Assembly: GCA_002409725.1 (NCBI GenBank) | Contig: DHOI01000128.1 | Location: 4,908-16,664, forward strand | Reading direction: 5' to 3' | DNA from: Christensenella sp. UBA5394 | GTDB lineage: Bacteria; Bacillota; Clostridia; Christensenellales; CAG-138 | Length of the DNA: 11,757 nucleotides | Shown: positions 1 through 6,214 of the stretch, piece after piece | How the letters are laid out: every line of letters starts with the position of its first letter | How positions within the stretch are numbered: the first letter of the stretch is position 1 | Notes under the pieces: model-generated | Database searches by the model: none | What the model was told of the DNA's origin: nothing | Seen by the model: the letters and a program-made list of their open reading frames with translations, nothing else | Translations under genes and position numbers: made by a program

Positions 1-556
1 GGATCATGCCCTTGGTCTCCTCCTTTACCCAGTGGTTCATGGCCCGCATGGCAGCCTCCGAGGTCAGCGCGGCCTGGAACATATCCGCGCCGTAGGCGCT
101 TTCCAGCGTATCGAGGAAGGGCTTTTGCACCGTAAGCCCCTCGTTCACCCAGGCGGAGTTGGCCAGGGATAGCTCCATGCCGCCCTTGGCCTGCTCTAAA
201 CTTTGGGCCAGTACCAGGCAAATGCCGTTGCGTTTCGCTGTAGAGAGGCCTAGGACGCTGTCAAAAGCGGCCTCGGTTTCCCCGGCTGCGCCATTCGCCA
301 CCATGGCTAGGGCGAAATAAGCCGAGGCCGGGGAAATAACCGGGTTCTGCGCCCCTTCCGCCGCAATACGGGCAAACAGCTCCATGCTAAAGCCCTCATA
401 ATCGGCCCGGCTTTGCAGGAGGCTTTCCCCCTGAGCGGGCGTATAGGCCGGCTTTTCCGCAGCCACATCAGCCAGCCGGGGCCGCAAAGATGATTGTCCA
501 CATCCTACGGATAGGGTCAGAACCAGCGCCAAAATCAAAATCAACCATCGCCTCAT
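1..556 (-). CDS. Serpin-family lipoprotein, N-terminal part (cut by window edge)
   Basis: A leftward reading frame is open from the ATG at 556 to the window edge, giving 185 residues. Residues 1-18 are a hydrophobic signal peptide ending LSVGC, so Cys19 is a plausible lipidation site and the protein is probably anchored outside the cell membrane. The mature part has serpin hallmarks in order: NPVISPASAYFALAMVANGA at about 71-90 (helix B region, N-x3-SP-x-S), a LANSAWVNEG segment at 131-140, FLDTLESAYGADMF at 147-160, and NHWVKEETKGMI at 174-185. Serpins are suicide inhibitors of serine or cysteine proteases. The reactive-centre loop near residue 350 lies outside the window, so inhibitory activity and target are unknown. 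AGGGGGAG sits 6-13 bases upstream and fixes the start. A possible -10 (GATAAT, 583-588 complement) has no good -35. The serpin fold is confident; activity is inferred. Confidence 0.88.
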   Translation of the reverse strand, partial: MRRWLILILALVLTLSVGCGQSSLRPRLADVAAEKPAYTPAQGESLLQSRADYEGFSMELFARIAAEGAQNPVISPASAYFALAMVANGAAGETEAAFDSVLGLSTAKRNGICLVLAQSLEQAKGGMELSLANSAWVNEGLTVQKPFLDTLESAYGADMFQAALTSEAAMRAMNHWVKEETKGMI

Positions 557-615
557 CTTTTCTTCTCCCCCTCATATGCTTTATTATCAATAGAACGAAC
601 CGCAGGCGCTGCAGG

Positions 616-644
616 TTGCAAAACGCTTTTTGTTGTGGCATAAT
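616..644 (+). promoter_or_regulatory. Promoter of the zinc-ribbon gene
   Basis: TTGCAA (616-621) and CATAAT (639-644) are separated by 17 bases, with TG at 636-637 giving an extended -10. The predicted transcript start near 651 leaves a leader of about 34 bases before the start at 685. The box lies in the divergent gap between the serpin gene and this gene. Confidence 0.6.
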
Positions 645-684
645 ACTGGATGGGTTCCCGGTATTGCCAGTGAGGTGAATGGAA

Positions 685-1080
685 ATGGATTTTTTGAATA
701 GGCTGGGTGGTTTCGCCAAAAATATGGGCAATAAGACCAACGACCTCTTGGAGATCGGCAGGCTCAACTCACGCATTCATGCCGAGGAGGATGCCATCGA
801 CCAGCATAAATTCGATCTGGGTGATTATACGTGGGATAAATTCCAAACCGGCGTAGCCATGGATGAACGCTCTACCGTGATTTGCCTGGCCATCCGCGAA
901 CGGGAGCAAAAAATCCAGGCCATGCGCGAGGAAATCGACGCCATTAAGCGCGATAAGCAGGCAGGCCAAAAGGAACAGAGCGCCCAGGCCGAGGGCGCTG
1001 CACAGCTATGCCCGGTCTGCGGCGGCGAGATCGAGGCCGGCTGCAAATTCTGCGGCGATTGCGGCACGCAGCTGCGCTAA
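685..1080 (+). CDS. Small coiled-coil protein with C-terminal zinc ribbon
   Basis: The protein has 131 residues. Residues about 64-103 are rich in Glu, Lys, Arg and Gln with heptad-like spacing and probably form a coiled coil. The C-terminus is a zinc ribbon with Cys109 and Cys112 (CPVC) paired with cysteines among Cys120, Cys123 and Cys126 (CKFCGDC). No signal peptide or membrane segment is seen, so it should be cytoplasmic. I chose the ATG at 685 over the in-frame ATG at 679. The Shine-Dalgarno GAGGTG (672-677) directly abuts 679 but sits 7 bases before 685. This architecture is common among uncharacterised Firmicute proteins and gives no specific function. The gene is monocistronic, with its own promoter and terminator, and is transcribed away from the serpin gene. 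Confidence 0.8.
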   Translation: MDFLNRLGGFAKNMGNKTNDLLEIGRLNSRIHAEEDAIDQHKFDLGDYTWDKFQTGVAMDERSTVICLAIREREQKIQAMREEIDAIKRDKQAGQKEQSAQAEGAAQLCPVCGGEIEAGCKFCGDCGTQLR

Positions 1081-1087
1081 AAGCGCA

Positions 1088-1128
1088 GCTCCCTCCTAAG
1101 CTTTTTGCTCCCGAGGGAGCATTTTTTT
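1088..1128 (+). terminator. Intrinsic terminator of the zinc-ribbon gene
   Basis: An 8-bp perfect stem, GCTCCCTC (1088-1095) with GAGGGAGC (1113-1120), is followed by A and seven T. The right arm can also pair with a nearer copy, GCTCC (1107-1111), in a tight 5-bp, 4-base-loop hairpin. It begins 8 bases after the stop codon. Confidence 0.88.
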
Positions 1129-1187
1129 GTACGCGAAAAGCCGCCTAAAAATTTTTTTGAATTACTGATTAATTTTGCTTTTTACAG

Positions 1188-1216
1188 TTGCGCTGCCGTT
1201 TCCGCTGGTATATAAT
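1188..1216 (+). promoter_or_regulatory. Main promoter of serC-serA
   Basis: TTGCGC (1188-1193), a 17-base spacer and a perfect TATAAT (1211-1216) form a strong sigma-A type promoter in an AT-rich stretch. Transcription should start near 1223. Confidence 0.72.
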
Positions 1217-1222
1217 TTATCC

Positions 1223-1340
1223 GTAAAACCTGTCTCCAAGGCAGGGCTTCCCGGTGCTTTTCCTATGCCGCCCGCCGGTTGGGCGGTTGACGTCAGCTTG
1301 CATATCCACATAATCTACAATGATGAAGGAGAGAAAAACG
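1223..1340 (+). promoter_or_regulatory. serC leader with hairpins and possible second promoter
   Basis: About 118 bases lie between the predicted transcript start and the serC start codon. The stretch contains CCTG/CAGG (1229-1232, 1242-1245) and a firmer CCGCCC/GGGCGG hairpin (1268-1273, 1281-1286), neither followed by a T-run. After it, TTGACG (1287-1292), a 16-base spacer and CATAAT (1309-1314) could be a second promoter starting near 1321. I recognise no T-box or riboswitch consensus. The leader role is inferred only from its length and folding. Confidence 0.35.
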
Positions 1341-2429
1341 ATGAAGTATGACCGTATCTACAACTTTTCCGCCGGCCCCAGCATGTTGCCCGAACCCGTG
1401 CTTGAGGAGATCGCAGCGGAAGTGCTCAATTACCGCGGCAGCGGCATGAGCGTGATGGAAATGAGCCACCGCTCCAAAGTCTTCCAGACCATCATTGATG
1501 AGGCCGAGGCAGACCTGCGTGAGCTGATGGGCATTCCCGACAATTACAAGGTACTCTTCATCCAGGGCGGCGCCACTTTGCAGTTCGCCATGATCCCCAT
1601 GAATTTGATGAAGAACGGCGTGGCGGATTATATCGTCACCGGTGCATGGAGTAAGAAGGCCTATAAAGAAGCCAAAAAGTACGGCAAGATCAACCTGGTG
1701 GCCACCAGTGAAGACCGCAATTACAGCTACATTCCCGATGTAACCGACCTAGCCATCAGCCCCGATGCGGATTATGTTTACATCTGCGAAAACGAAACCA
1801 TCCACGGCACCACCTACCGCCAGCTGCCCAACACCAAGGGCAAGGTTCTGGTCTCCGACCAATCCTCCATGTTCCTCTCCAAGCCCTGCAAGGTGAGCGA
1901 TTACGGCCTTATCTACGGCGGTGTGCAAAAGAACATCGGCCCTGCCGGCATGGTGATCGCCATCATTCGCGAAGATCTCATCCGCACGGACCTAGACGAC
2001 AAGATTCCCACCTACATGCGCTACGACACCCACGCAGAGAACGGCTCCATGTATAACACCCCCAACACCTGGTGCATTTACGTTTGCGGCAAGGTGTTCA
2101 AATACCTCAAGAGCATCGGCGGCCTGGAGGCCATGGCCAAGCGCAACGAGGAAAAGGCCAAGCTCATGTATGATTTCCTCGATAGCTCCAAGATGTTCAA
2201 GGGCACTGTAGATAAAGAATTCCGCTCCTTAATGAACATCCCCTTCGTTACCGAGAGCAAGGAGCTGGACGCCGAGGTAGTGGCCGCCACCAAGGCCGCG
2301 GGCTACGATAACCTCAAGGGCCACAAGAGCGTAGGGGGGCTTCGCGCCTCCATCTACAACGCCATGCCCAAGGATGGCGTAGAGGCCCTGGTCGATTTCC
2401 TCACCAAATTCGAAGCCGAGCATAAATAA
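1341..2429 (+). CDS. serC: Phosphoserine aminotransferase
   Basis: This enzyme converts 3-phosphohydroxypyruvate and glutamate to phosphoserine and 2-oxoglutarate with PLP, in the cytoplasm. The 362 residues match the usual family length. Visible marks are the N-terminal NFSAGPSMLPEPVL, the MSHRSK substrate-binding segment (41-46), the QGGAT cofactor loop (75-79) and IYGGVQKNIGPAG with the Schiff-base lysine at Lys197. The Asp before that lysine lies in SDQSSMFLS, where many homologues read ADMSSDILS; the Asp is kept. AAGGAG at 1326-1331 is 9 bases before ATG 1341, so the upstream in-frame ATG at 1320 is not favoured. It is followed 18 bases later by serA, so the two are co-transcribed and act in consecutive steps. 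Confidence in function is high. Confidence 0.97.
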   Translation: MKYDRIYNFSAGPSMLPEPVLEEIAAEVLNYRGSGMSVMEMSHRSKVFQTIIDEAEADLRELMGIPDNYKVLFIQGGATLQFAMIPMNLMKNGVADYIVTGAWSKKAYKEAKKYGKINLVATSEDRNYSYIPDVTDLAISPDADYVYICENETIHGTTYRQLPNTKGKVLVSDQSSMFLSKPCKVSDYGLIYGGVQKNIGPAGMVIAIIREDLIRTDLDDKIPTYMRYDTHAENGSMYNTPNTWCIYVCGKVFKYLKSIGGLEAMAKRNEEKAKLMYDFLDSSKMFKGTVDKEFRSLMNIPFVTESKELDAEVVAATKAAGYDNLKGHKSVGGLRASIYNAMPKDGVEALVDFLTKFEAEHK

Positions 2430-2447
2430 GCAAGGGGGTACAAAAGC

Positions 2448-3356
2448 ATGCGTATTCTTGTAACAGACGGTATGGATAAAAGCGCCCTGGCCCAGTTGAA
2501 GGCCAACGGCCATGAAGTGGTAGAGCAGTTCTACGAGCCCGATGCTTTGGGCGCTGCCCTTAAGGATTTCGACGTCTGCGTGGTGCGTTCCGCTACCAAG
2601 GTGCGTGCCCAGCACATCGACGCGGCCAAGGGCGGCAAGCTTAAGCTGATCATCCGCGGCGGCGTGGGTGTGGATAACATCGACGTCAAATATGCAGAAG
2701 CCAACGGCATCGCCGTGAAGAACACCCCCAAGGCAAGCAGCGCATCCGTGGCCGAGCTGGCGCTGGCCCACATGCTCTCCTGCGCACGCTTTATCTCCAT
2801 TTGCGGCCATACCATGCGCGAAGATAAATGGGAAAAGAAGGCCTGCGGCAAGGGCATCGAAATCGGCGGCAAAACCCTGGGCGTGATCGGCTACGGCCGC
2901 ATCGGCCAGGCACTGGGCAAGATGGCGCAGGCACTGGGCATGAAGGTGCTGGCTTATGATATCTTCCATGTGGACGGCCTGGAGTGCGACACCATGCGTT
3001 ATGTGGAGATGGACGAGCTGCTAGCGAACTCCGATTTCATCTCCCTGCATACCCCCTCCATCGACGGCAAACCCCTGATCAGCGCCGAGAACATCGCCAA
3101 GATGAAGGACGGCGTGGTCTTTGTCAACACCAGCCGGGGCAACAACGTGGATGAGGATGCCCTCCTCGAGGCCCTGGGCAGCGGCAAGATCCGCTCCGCC
3201 GGCCTGGATGTTTACGCCTCTGAGCCCGCCAACAACCACGCCCTCTATTCCCACCCCGCCGTCTCCTGCACCCCGCACATCGGGGCTGCGACCGTGGAGG
3301 CCCAGAAGCGCATCGGTGCGGAAATTGTAGATATCATCGAGACATTTGGCAAGTAA
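2448..3356 (+). CDS. serA: D-3-phosphoglycerate dehydrogenase, short form without ACT domain
   Basis: This enzyme oxidises 3-phosphoglycerate to 3-phosphohydroxypyruvate with NAD+, the entry step of serine synthesis. The 302 residues carry only the substrate-binding and nucleotide-binding domains of the D-2-hydroxyacid dehydrogenase family. GYGRIG (148-153) is the Rossmann dinucleotide loop. Arg230 (TSRGNN), Glu259 (DVYASEP) and His277 (TPHIGAAT) correspond to the catalytic triad. No C-terminal ACT or intervening domain is present, so serine feedback through an ACT site is not expected. AAGGGGG at 2432-2438 is 9 bases before the ATG. Another D-2-hydroxyacid substrate is formally possible, but the pairing with serC strongly supports the assignment. 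No serB phosphatase is in the window. Confidence 0.94.
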   Translation: MRILVTDGMDKSALAQLKANGHEVVEQFYEPDALGAALKDFDVCVVRSATKVRAQHIDAAKGGKLKLIIRGGVGVDNIDVKYAEANGIAVKNTPKASSASVAELALAHMLSCARFISICGHTMREDKWEKKACGKGIEIGGKTLGVIGYGRIGQALGKMAQALGMKVLAYDIFHVDGLECDTMRYVEMDELLANSDFISLHTPSIDGKPLISAENIAKMKDGVVFVNTSRGNNVDEDALLEALGSGKIRSAGLDVYASEPANNHALYSHPAVSCTPHIGAATVEAQKRIGAEIVDIIETFGK

Positions 3357-3369
3357 ATCAAACGGTATA

Positions 3370-3416
3370 AAAAAGCGGTGTTGCCGTTTGGGGCAATGCC
3401 GCTTTTTGTGTTTTTT
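3370..3416 (+). terminator. Bidirectional terminator between serA and the HTH gene
   Basis: A 16-bp stem (3370-3385 with 3392-3407, two G-U pairs) surrounds a 6-base loop. Its outer arms are AAAAA and TTTTT, and a second T-run follows at 3411-3416. Because the two flanking genes converge here, the same hairpin also ends the leftward HTH transcript, which would read a T-run from 3374 down to 3369. Confidence 0.9.
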
Positions 3417-3420
3417 GCTC

Positions 3421-3663
3421 CTATCCTTTGAGCAGTTCGTCATAGCTGGTATCCAGCACATCCCGCAGGGCCCGCAGCTGCGACGCATACAAATGCTGCC
3501 TGCCACCCTCGATCTTTACCAGGCTTTCCCGGGTTATGGGCTGACCCGCCAGTTGAAGCAACCGCACCAGATCCGTTTGCCCAAGGCCCTTTTGCAGACG
3601 GAGAACGCGGATATTTTTACCGATGGGTATCGCGCTATCCTGTTTTATCTTCTGTTCACTCAT
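3421..3663 (-). CDS. XRE-family helix-turn-helix regulator
   Basis: This 80-residue protein is essentially a single Cro/C1-type DNA-binding domain. The helices run from about residue 14 to 78. QTDLVRLLQLAGQPITRESLVKIEGG (about 29-54) covers the turn and the recognition helix, and the LRALRDVLDTSYDELL tail (63-78) is typical of the family. It is cytoplasmic, with no extra sensor or peptidase domain. AGGGGA lies about 5 bases before the ATG. The gene is divergent from the 91-residue gene at 3773, and the gap holds two dyads that are candidate operators. Autoregulation and control of the neighbour are therefore likely but inferred. It ends just before the terminator shared with serA. Confidence 0.9.
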   Translation of the reverse strand: MSEQKIKQDSAIPIGKNIRVLRLQKGLGQTDLVRLLQLAGQPITRESLVKIEGGRQHLYASQLRALRDVLDTSYDELLKG

Positions 3664-3678
3664 ATTTTCCCCTAAAGT

Positions 3679-3694
3679 GAACCCTTTTGGGTTC
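3679..3694. promoter_or_regulatory. Perfect 16-base dyad, candidate operator
   Basis: GAACCC-TTTT-GGGTTC is a perfect inverted repeat with 6-base arms, 16 bases upstream of the HTH start codon. It is not followed by a terminator-like T-run in a useful position. Its place between two divergent genes, one a DNA-binding protein, suggests an operator. Confidence 0.5.
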
Positions 3695-3723
3695 TTTTAT
3701 GCTTTATTTTAGGGGGAATAGCA

Positions 3724-3732
3724 TGCTACAAT
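3724..3732 (+). promoter_or_regulatory. Extended -10 promoter of the 91-residue gene
   Basis: TGCTACAAT is a TGn-TACAAT extended -10 element. No good -35 is found 16-18 bases upstream, where the sequence is T-rich. The predicted start near 3739 falls inside the second dyad. Confidence 0.45.
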
Positions 3733-3733
3733 G

Positions 3734-3749
3734 GGACTAGAACAAGTCC
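3734..3749. promoter_or_regulatory. Imperfect 16-base dyad at the predicted transcript start
   Basis: GGACT-AGAACA-AGTCC has 5-base perfect arms and the same 16-base length as the dyad at 3679-3694. It covers the predicted start of the 91-residue gene transcript, a position suited to repression. It could also form a small 5'-leader hairpin just before the Shine-Dalgarno. Operator function is inferred. Confidence 0.4.
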
Positions 3750-3772
3750 AACCTTTAGGAGGCAAGTTTTGT

Positions 3773-4048
3773 ATGGATTTTGAGAGATTCTATGGCACTA
3801 TGACCGGCCAGATCGAGCCTGAGGAAGGGTATCCGGTAGAGGATTGCTACGCTGGGGCCTGCGAAGAGCTATACAGCCAGGTTTCGGATGCGCGGCGGTA
3901 TATCAGCGCCAAATTGCAGGGCAACTTAAATGGGGAGAGCCCGCAAGTCCTTTCCATCATAAATGCATATGAGGCCATGCAGCGGATTTTCTGCGAGCGG
4001 GCTTTTGAATATGGGGCGCGCTATGGGCGCGGGGAAATCGATCTATAA
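3773..4048 (+). CDS. Small protein of unknown function (91 residues)
   Basis: I do not recognise this protein with certainty. It starts MDFERFYGTMTGQIEP and ends AFEYGARYGRGEIDL, with a mostly helical, charged composition and three cysteines (DCYAGAC near 24-28, FCERAF near 72). The short N-terminal box, a middle helix and a C-terminal AF-x-YG-x-x-x-G element resemble in outline small Firmicute proteins annotated as DUF6809. That match is from memory and tentative. The start is set by AGGAGG at 3757-3762, 10 bases before ATG 3773; an in-frame ATG at 3731 has no comparable site and lies inside the predicted -10 box. No signal peptide or membrane segment is seen. It is divergent from the HTH gene and probably controlled by it. 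Confidence 0.7.
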   Translation: MDFERFYGTMTGQIEPEEGYPVEDCYAGACEELYSQVSDARRYISAKLQGNLNGESPQVLSIINAYEAMQRIFCERAFEYGARYGRGEIDL

Positions 4049-4063
4049 GCCGGCATAGAAAAA

Positions 4064-4088
4064 GGACGGCAAACGCCGTCCCTTTTTT
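4064..4088 (+). terminator. Bidirectional terminator between the small gene and the permease operon
   Basis: A 7-bp stem GGACGGC (4064-4070) / GCCGTCC (4075-4081) with loop AAAC is followed by six T, and preceded by five A. It serves the rightward small gene and, in the other direction, the end of the leftward transport operon, which stops at 4113. Confidence 0.88.
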
Positions 4089-4112
4089 GTTTGGTTTCGA
4101 TATTGCCGCGCC

Positions 4113-5096
4113 TTATCTTTCTTCGCGGAAGTAGGGTAAACCCAGGCCTGCCGGGGGCTGGTTTTCACGGCTGCGCCGCAGGGAGACCACCACCAGCACG
4201 ATCACCGTCACCAGATAGGGCAGCATCTTGAAGAGCTCCATGGATCTGCGGGTGAGGCCGGGCAGGTAGAAATAGAGCCAGGAGAGCATGCCGAACAGGT
4301 ATGCACCCCAGATGCCGCGCTTGGGCTTCCAGCTGGAGAAGATGACCAGGGCCACGGCCAGCCAGCCCAGCCGCTCGATGCCGCCGTCGCTATCCCAGGT
4401 GCCCTTGGTGTAGTCCATCACGTAGTAGAGGCCGCCCAGGCCGGAGATGCCAGCGCCGATGCAGGTGGCGAGATATTTATAGCGGGTCACGTTGATACCG
4501 GCCGCGTCCGCGGTGGCGGGGTTTTCGCCCACGGCTCTGAGGTTAAGGCCCACGCTGGTGCGGTTGATGACCCAATTGGTTACAAAGGCGAGCACCACAG
4601 CCAGGTACACCATAAAGCCATAGCCCAGCAGCATGCTCAAGATGGGGTGCAGATCCTGCGCAAAGGGCAGGCTGGCCCGGAAGGCGGCGCTGGTGGTTGC
4701 AACGGAGATCTGGCCCACGCCGCCGGCCAGCTTGTTGAGCGAGCCGCCAAAGAAATTGGCAAAGCCGCTGGCGAAGATGGTGAGGGTGAGGCCCGTTACG
4801 TTTTGGTTGGCTCGGAGGCTAATGGTGAGTATGCTGTAAATCAGCCCACCCAGCACCGAAGCGGCGAATGCGCAGCCCATGGCGATGAGGATGCACAGCA
4901 GCTTATTGGGCGCGGGGTTGTTCATTTCGTAGAAGAACACGCTCATCAGGCCCACGATGCCGCCCATATACATGATGCCGGGCACGCCCAAGTTGAGGTT
5001 GCCGGATTTTTCGGTGAGGATCTCGCCCGTGGCGCCATAGAGGATTACGGTTCCGAACATGATGCCGCCTTGGAAAAGGGATATGAGCTGGGTCAT
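4113..5096 (-). CDS. ABC transporter permease 2, BMP/nucleoside type
   Basis: This 327-residue inner-membrane protein of the BPD_transp_2 fold (same family as YufQ/NupQ and the RbsC/LivH group) has about eight to ten hydrophobic segments. Family marks are GATGEILTEKSGNLNLG (21-37), which corresponds to the usual SGVxNIGxEG element but reads VPG at 38-40 in place of the usual EG, and RAVGENPATADAAGINVTRYK (187-207), the cytoplasmic coupling loop. It should pair with permease 1 to form the translocation pore. AAGGAGG lies 7-13 bases upstream. The start overlaps the stop of permease 1 by 4 bases (ATGA), so translation is probably coupled. It is the last gene of the operon. The substrate cannot be read from this subunit. 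Confidence 0.93.
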   Translation of the reverse strand: MTQLISLFQGGIMFGTVILYGATGEILTEKSGNLNLGVPGIMYMGGIVGLMSVFFYEMNNPAPNKLLCILIAMGCAFAASVLGGLIYSILTISLRANQNVTGLTLTIFASGFANFFGGSLNKLAGGVGQISVATTSAAFRASLPFAQDLHPILSMLLGYGFMVYLAVVLAFVTNWVINRTSVGLNLRAVGENPATADAAGINVTRYKYLATCIGAGISGLGGLYYVMDYTKGTWDSDGGIERLGWLAVALVIFSSWKPKRGIWGAYLFGMLSWLYFYLPGLTRRSMELFKMLPYLVTVIVLVVVSLRRSRENQPPAGLGLPYFREER

Positions 5097-6214
5097 GCCT
5101 GTACCTCCTTCTGCTTGCCGCCCCGGAAGCGGACCTGATAGTTGATGAAGAACTCGCTTCCCAGGATGAAGAACAGGATGATGCCCGTCAGCATGTTGGA
5201 AACGTGGTTACTGAGGTTGTAACGCGAGGCGATCTCGATCGCGCCCTTGTCGAGAAAGACCAGCAGCGCGGCGATGGGGATCATCACAAAGGAATTGAAT
5301 TTGGCCAGCCAGGCCACGATGATGGCCGTAAAGCCGCGACCGCCCGCGGTGCTGGTGGAAATCGTATGGCTCGCGCCGGATACGGCGAGGAAGCCAGCGA
5401 TGCCGCACAGCGCGCCCGAAAGGAACATGGTGCGCATGATTACCTTGGGCACGTTGATGGCCGCGTAGCGGGCCGTGTTCTCGCTCTCGCCCACCACGGC
5501 CACCTCATAGCCGTGCTTGCTGTAGCGCAGATATATGAACATACCCACGGCCAGGGCCAGCACCAAGATCACATTGAGCGCATAGTCCTGGCCAAAGATC
5601 TCAGGGAACCAGCCGATCTTTGTTTTGGAGTTGATCACGCCCACGCTATTGGAGCCAACGGGGTTTTCCCACAGGGCCACGAAATAAGCGGTGATCTGGA
5701 TGGCGATGTAGTTCATCATCAGGGTAAAAAGGGTTTCGTTTGTATTCCACTTGGCCTTGAACCAGCCCGGAATGAAGCCCCATATGCCGCCCGCTACAAC
5801 GCTTAGCGCCAGCATCAGGATCATCATCGGAATGGTAGCCATGGATTTGCTCAGGTAGATCATGCAGGCCGCAGAAACGATGCCGCCCGCCAGAATCTGG
5901 CCTTCCGCGCCGATGTTCCAAAAGCGCATCCGGAAAGCCGGGGCCAGGCCTATGGCAATGCACAGCAGCATCATCATATCCCGGATGGTGACCCACATGC
6001 GCTTATTGGTGCCGAAAGCGCCCTCAAACATGGCGCCGTAGACCTTTATAGGGTTGAGCTTAACGATGGCGAAGATGACGATGGCGCAAACGATCAGCGC
6101 CGCAGCCAGCGCGATGGCGCGTATGCCCAGGGATTTCCACAGGGGCATCACCACGCCCCGCTTGGAAATGCGCATAAAAGGCTCGGGGTTGCAGGTGCGT
6201 TCTTTGTTTTTCAT
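5093..6214 (-). CDS. ABC transporter permease 1, BMP/nucleoside type
   Basis: This 373-residue inner-membrane protein resembles YufP/NupP. A cytoplasmic tail of about 30 residues precedes the first long hydrophobic segment (31-51). FWNIGAEGQ at 98-106 is the family signature; VGESENTARYAAINVPK (241-257) matches the conserved cytoplasmic loop. The ATG at 6214 overlaps the ATPase stop as ATGA, and GGAGG lies about 8 bases upstream, so it is chosen over a longer frame that would run 117 bases further into the ATPase gene with a low-complexity Arg-rich extension. Neighbours and paired permease organisation agree with the YufNOPQ-type layout, in which two different permeases, one double ATPase and one lipoprotein form the importer. 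Confidence 0.93.
   Translation of the reverse strand: MKNKERTCNPEPFMRISKRGVVMPLWKSLGIRAIALAAALIVCAIVIFAIVKLNPIKVYGAMFEGAFGTNKRMWVTIRDMMMLLCIAIGLAPAFRMRFWNIGAEGQILAGGIVSAACMIYLSKSMATIPMMILMLALSVVAGGIWGFIPGWFKAKWNTNETLFTLMMNYIAIQITAYFVALWENPVGSNSVGVINSKTKIGWFPEIFGQDYALNVILVLALAVGMFIYLRYSKHGYEVAVVGESENTARYAAINVPKVIMRTMFLSGALCGIAGFLAVSGASHTISTSTAGGRGFTAIIVAWLAKFNSFVMIPIAALLVFLDKGAIEIASRYNLSNHVSNMLTGIILFFILGSEFFINYQVRFRGGKQKEVQA

Noticed and set aside
1223..1340. T-box or riboswitch before serC
   Set aside because: There is no T-box antiterminator sequence, no terminator T-run in the leader, and no known aptamer consensus.
2229..2969. A 246-codon open frame on the minus strand opposite serC-serA
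   Set aside because: It lies over two confidently assigned genes, is rich in His, Ala and Gly as expected from the reverse of GC-rich codons, and has no ribosome site.
3708..3716. TTTAGGGGG as a ribosome site for an ATG at 3723
   Set aside because: That frame ends after five codons (MLQWD), and the real gene has its own AGGAGG at 3757. The motif also mirrors CCCCTAAA at 3669-3676, but the two are not centred on either dyad.
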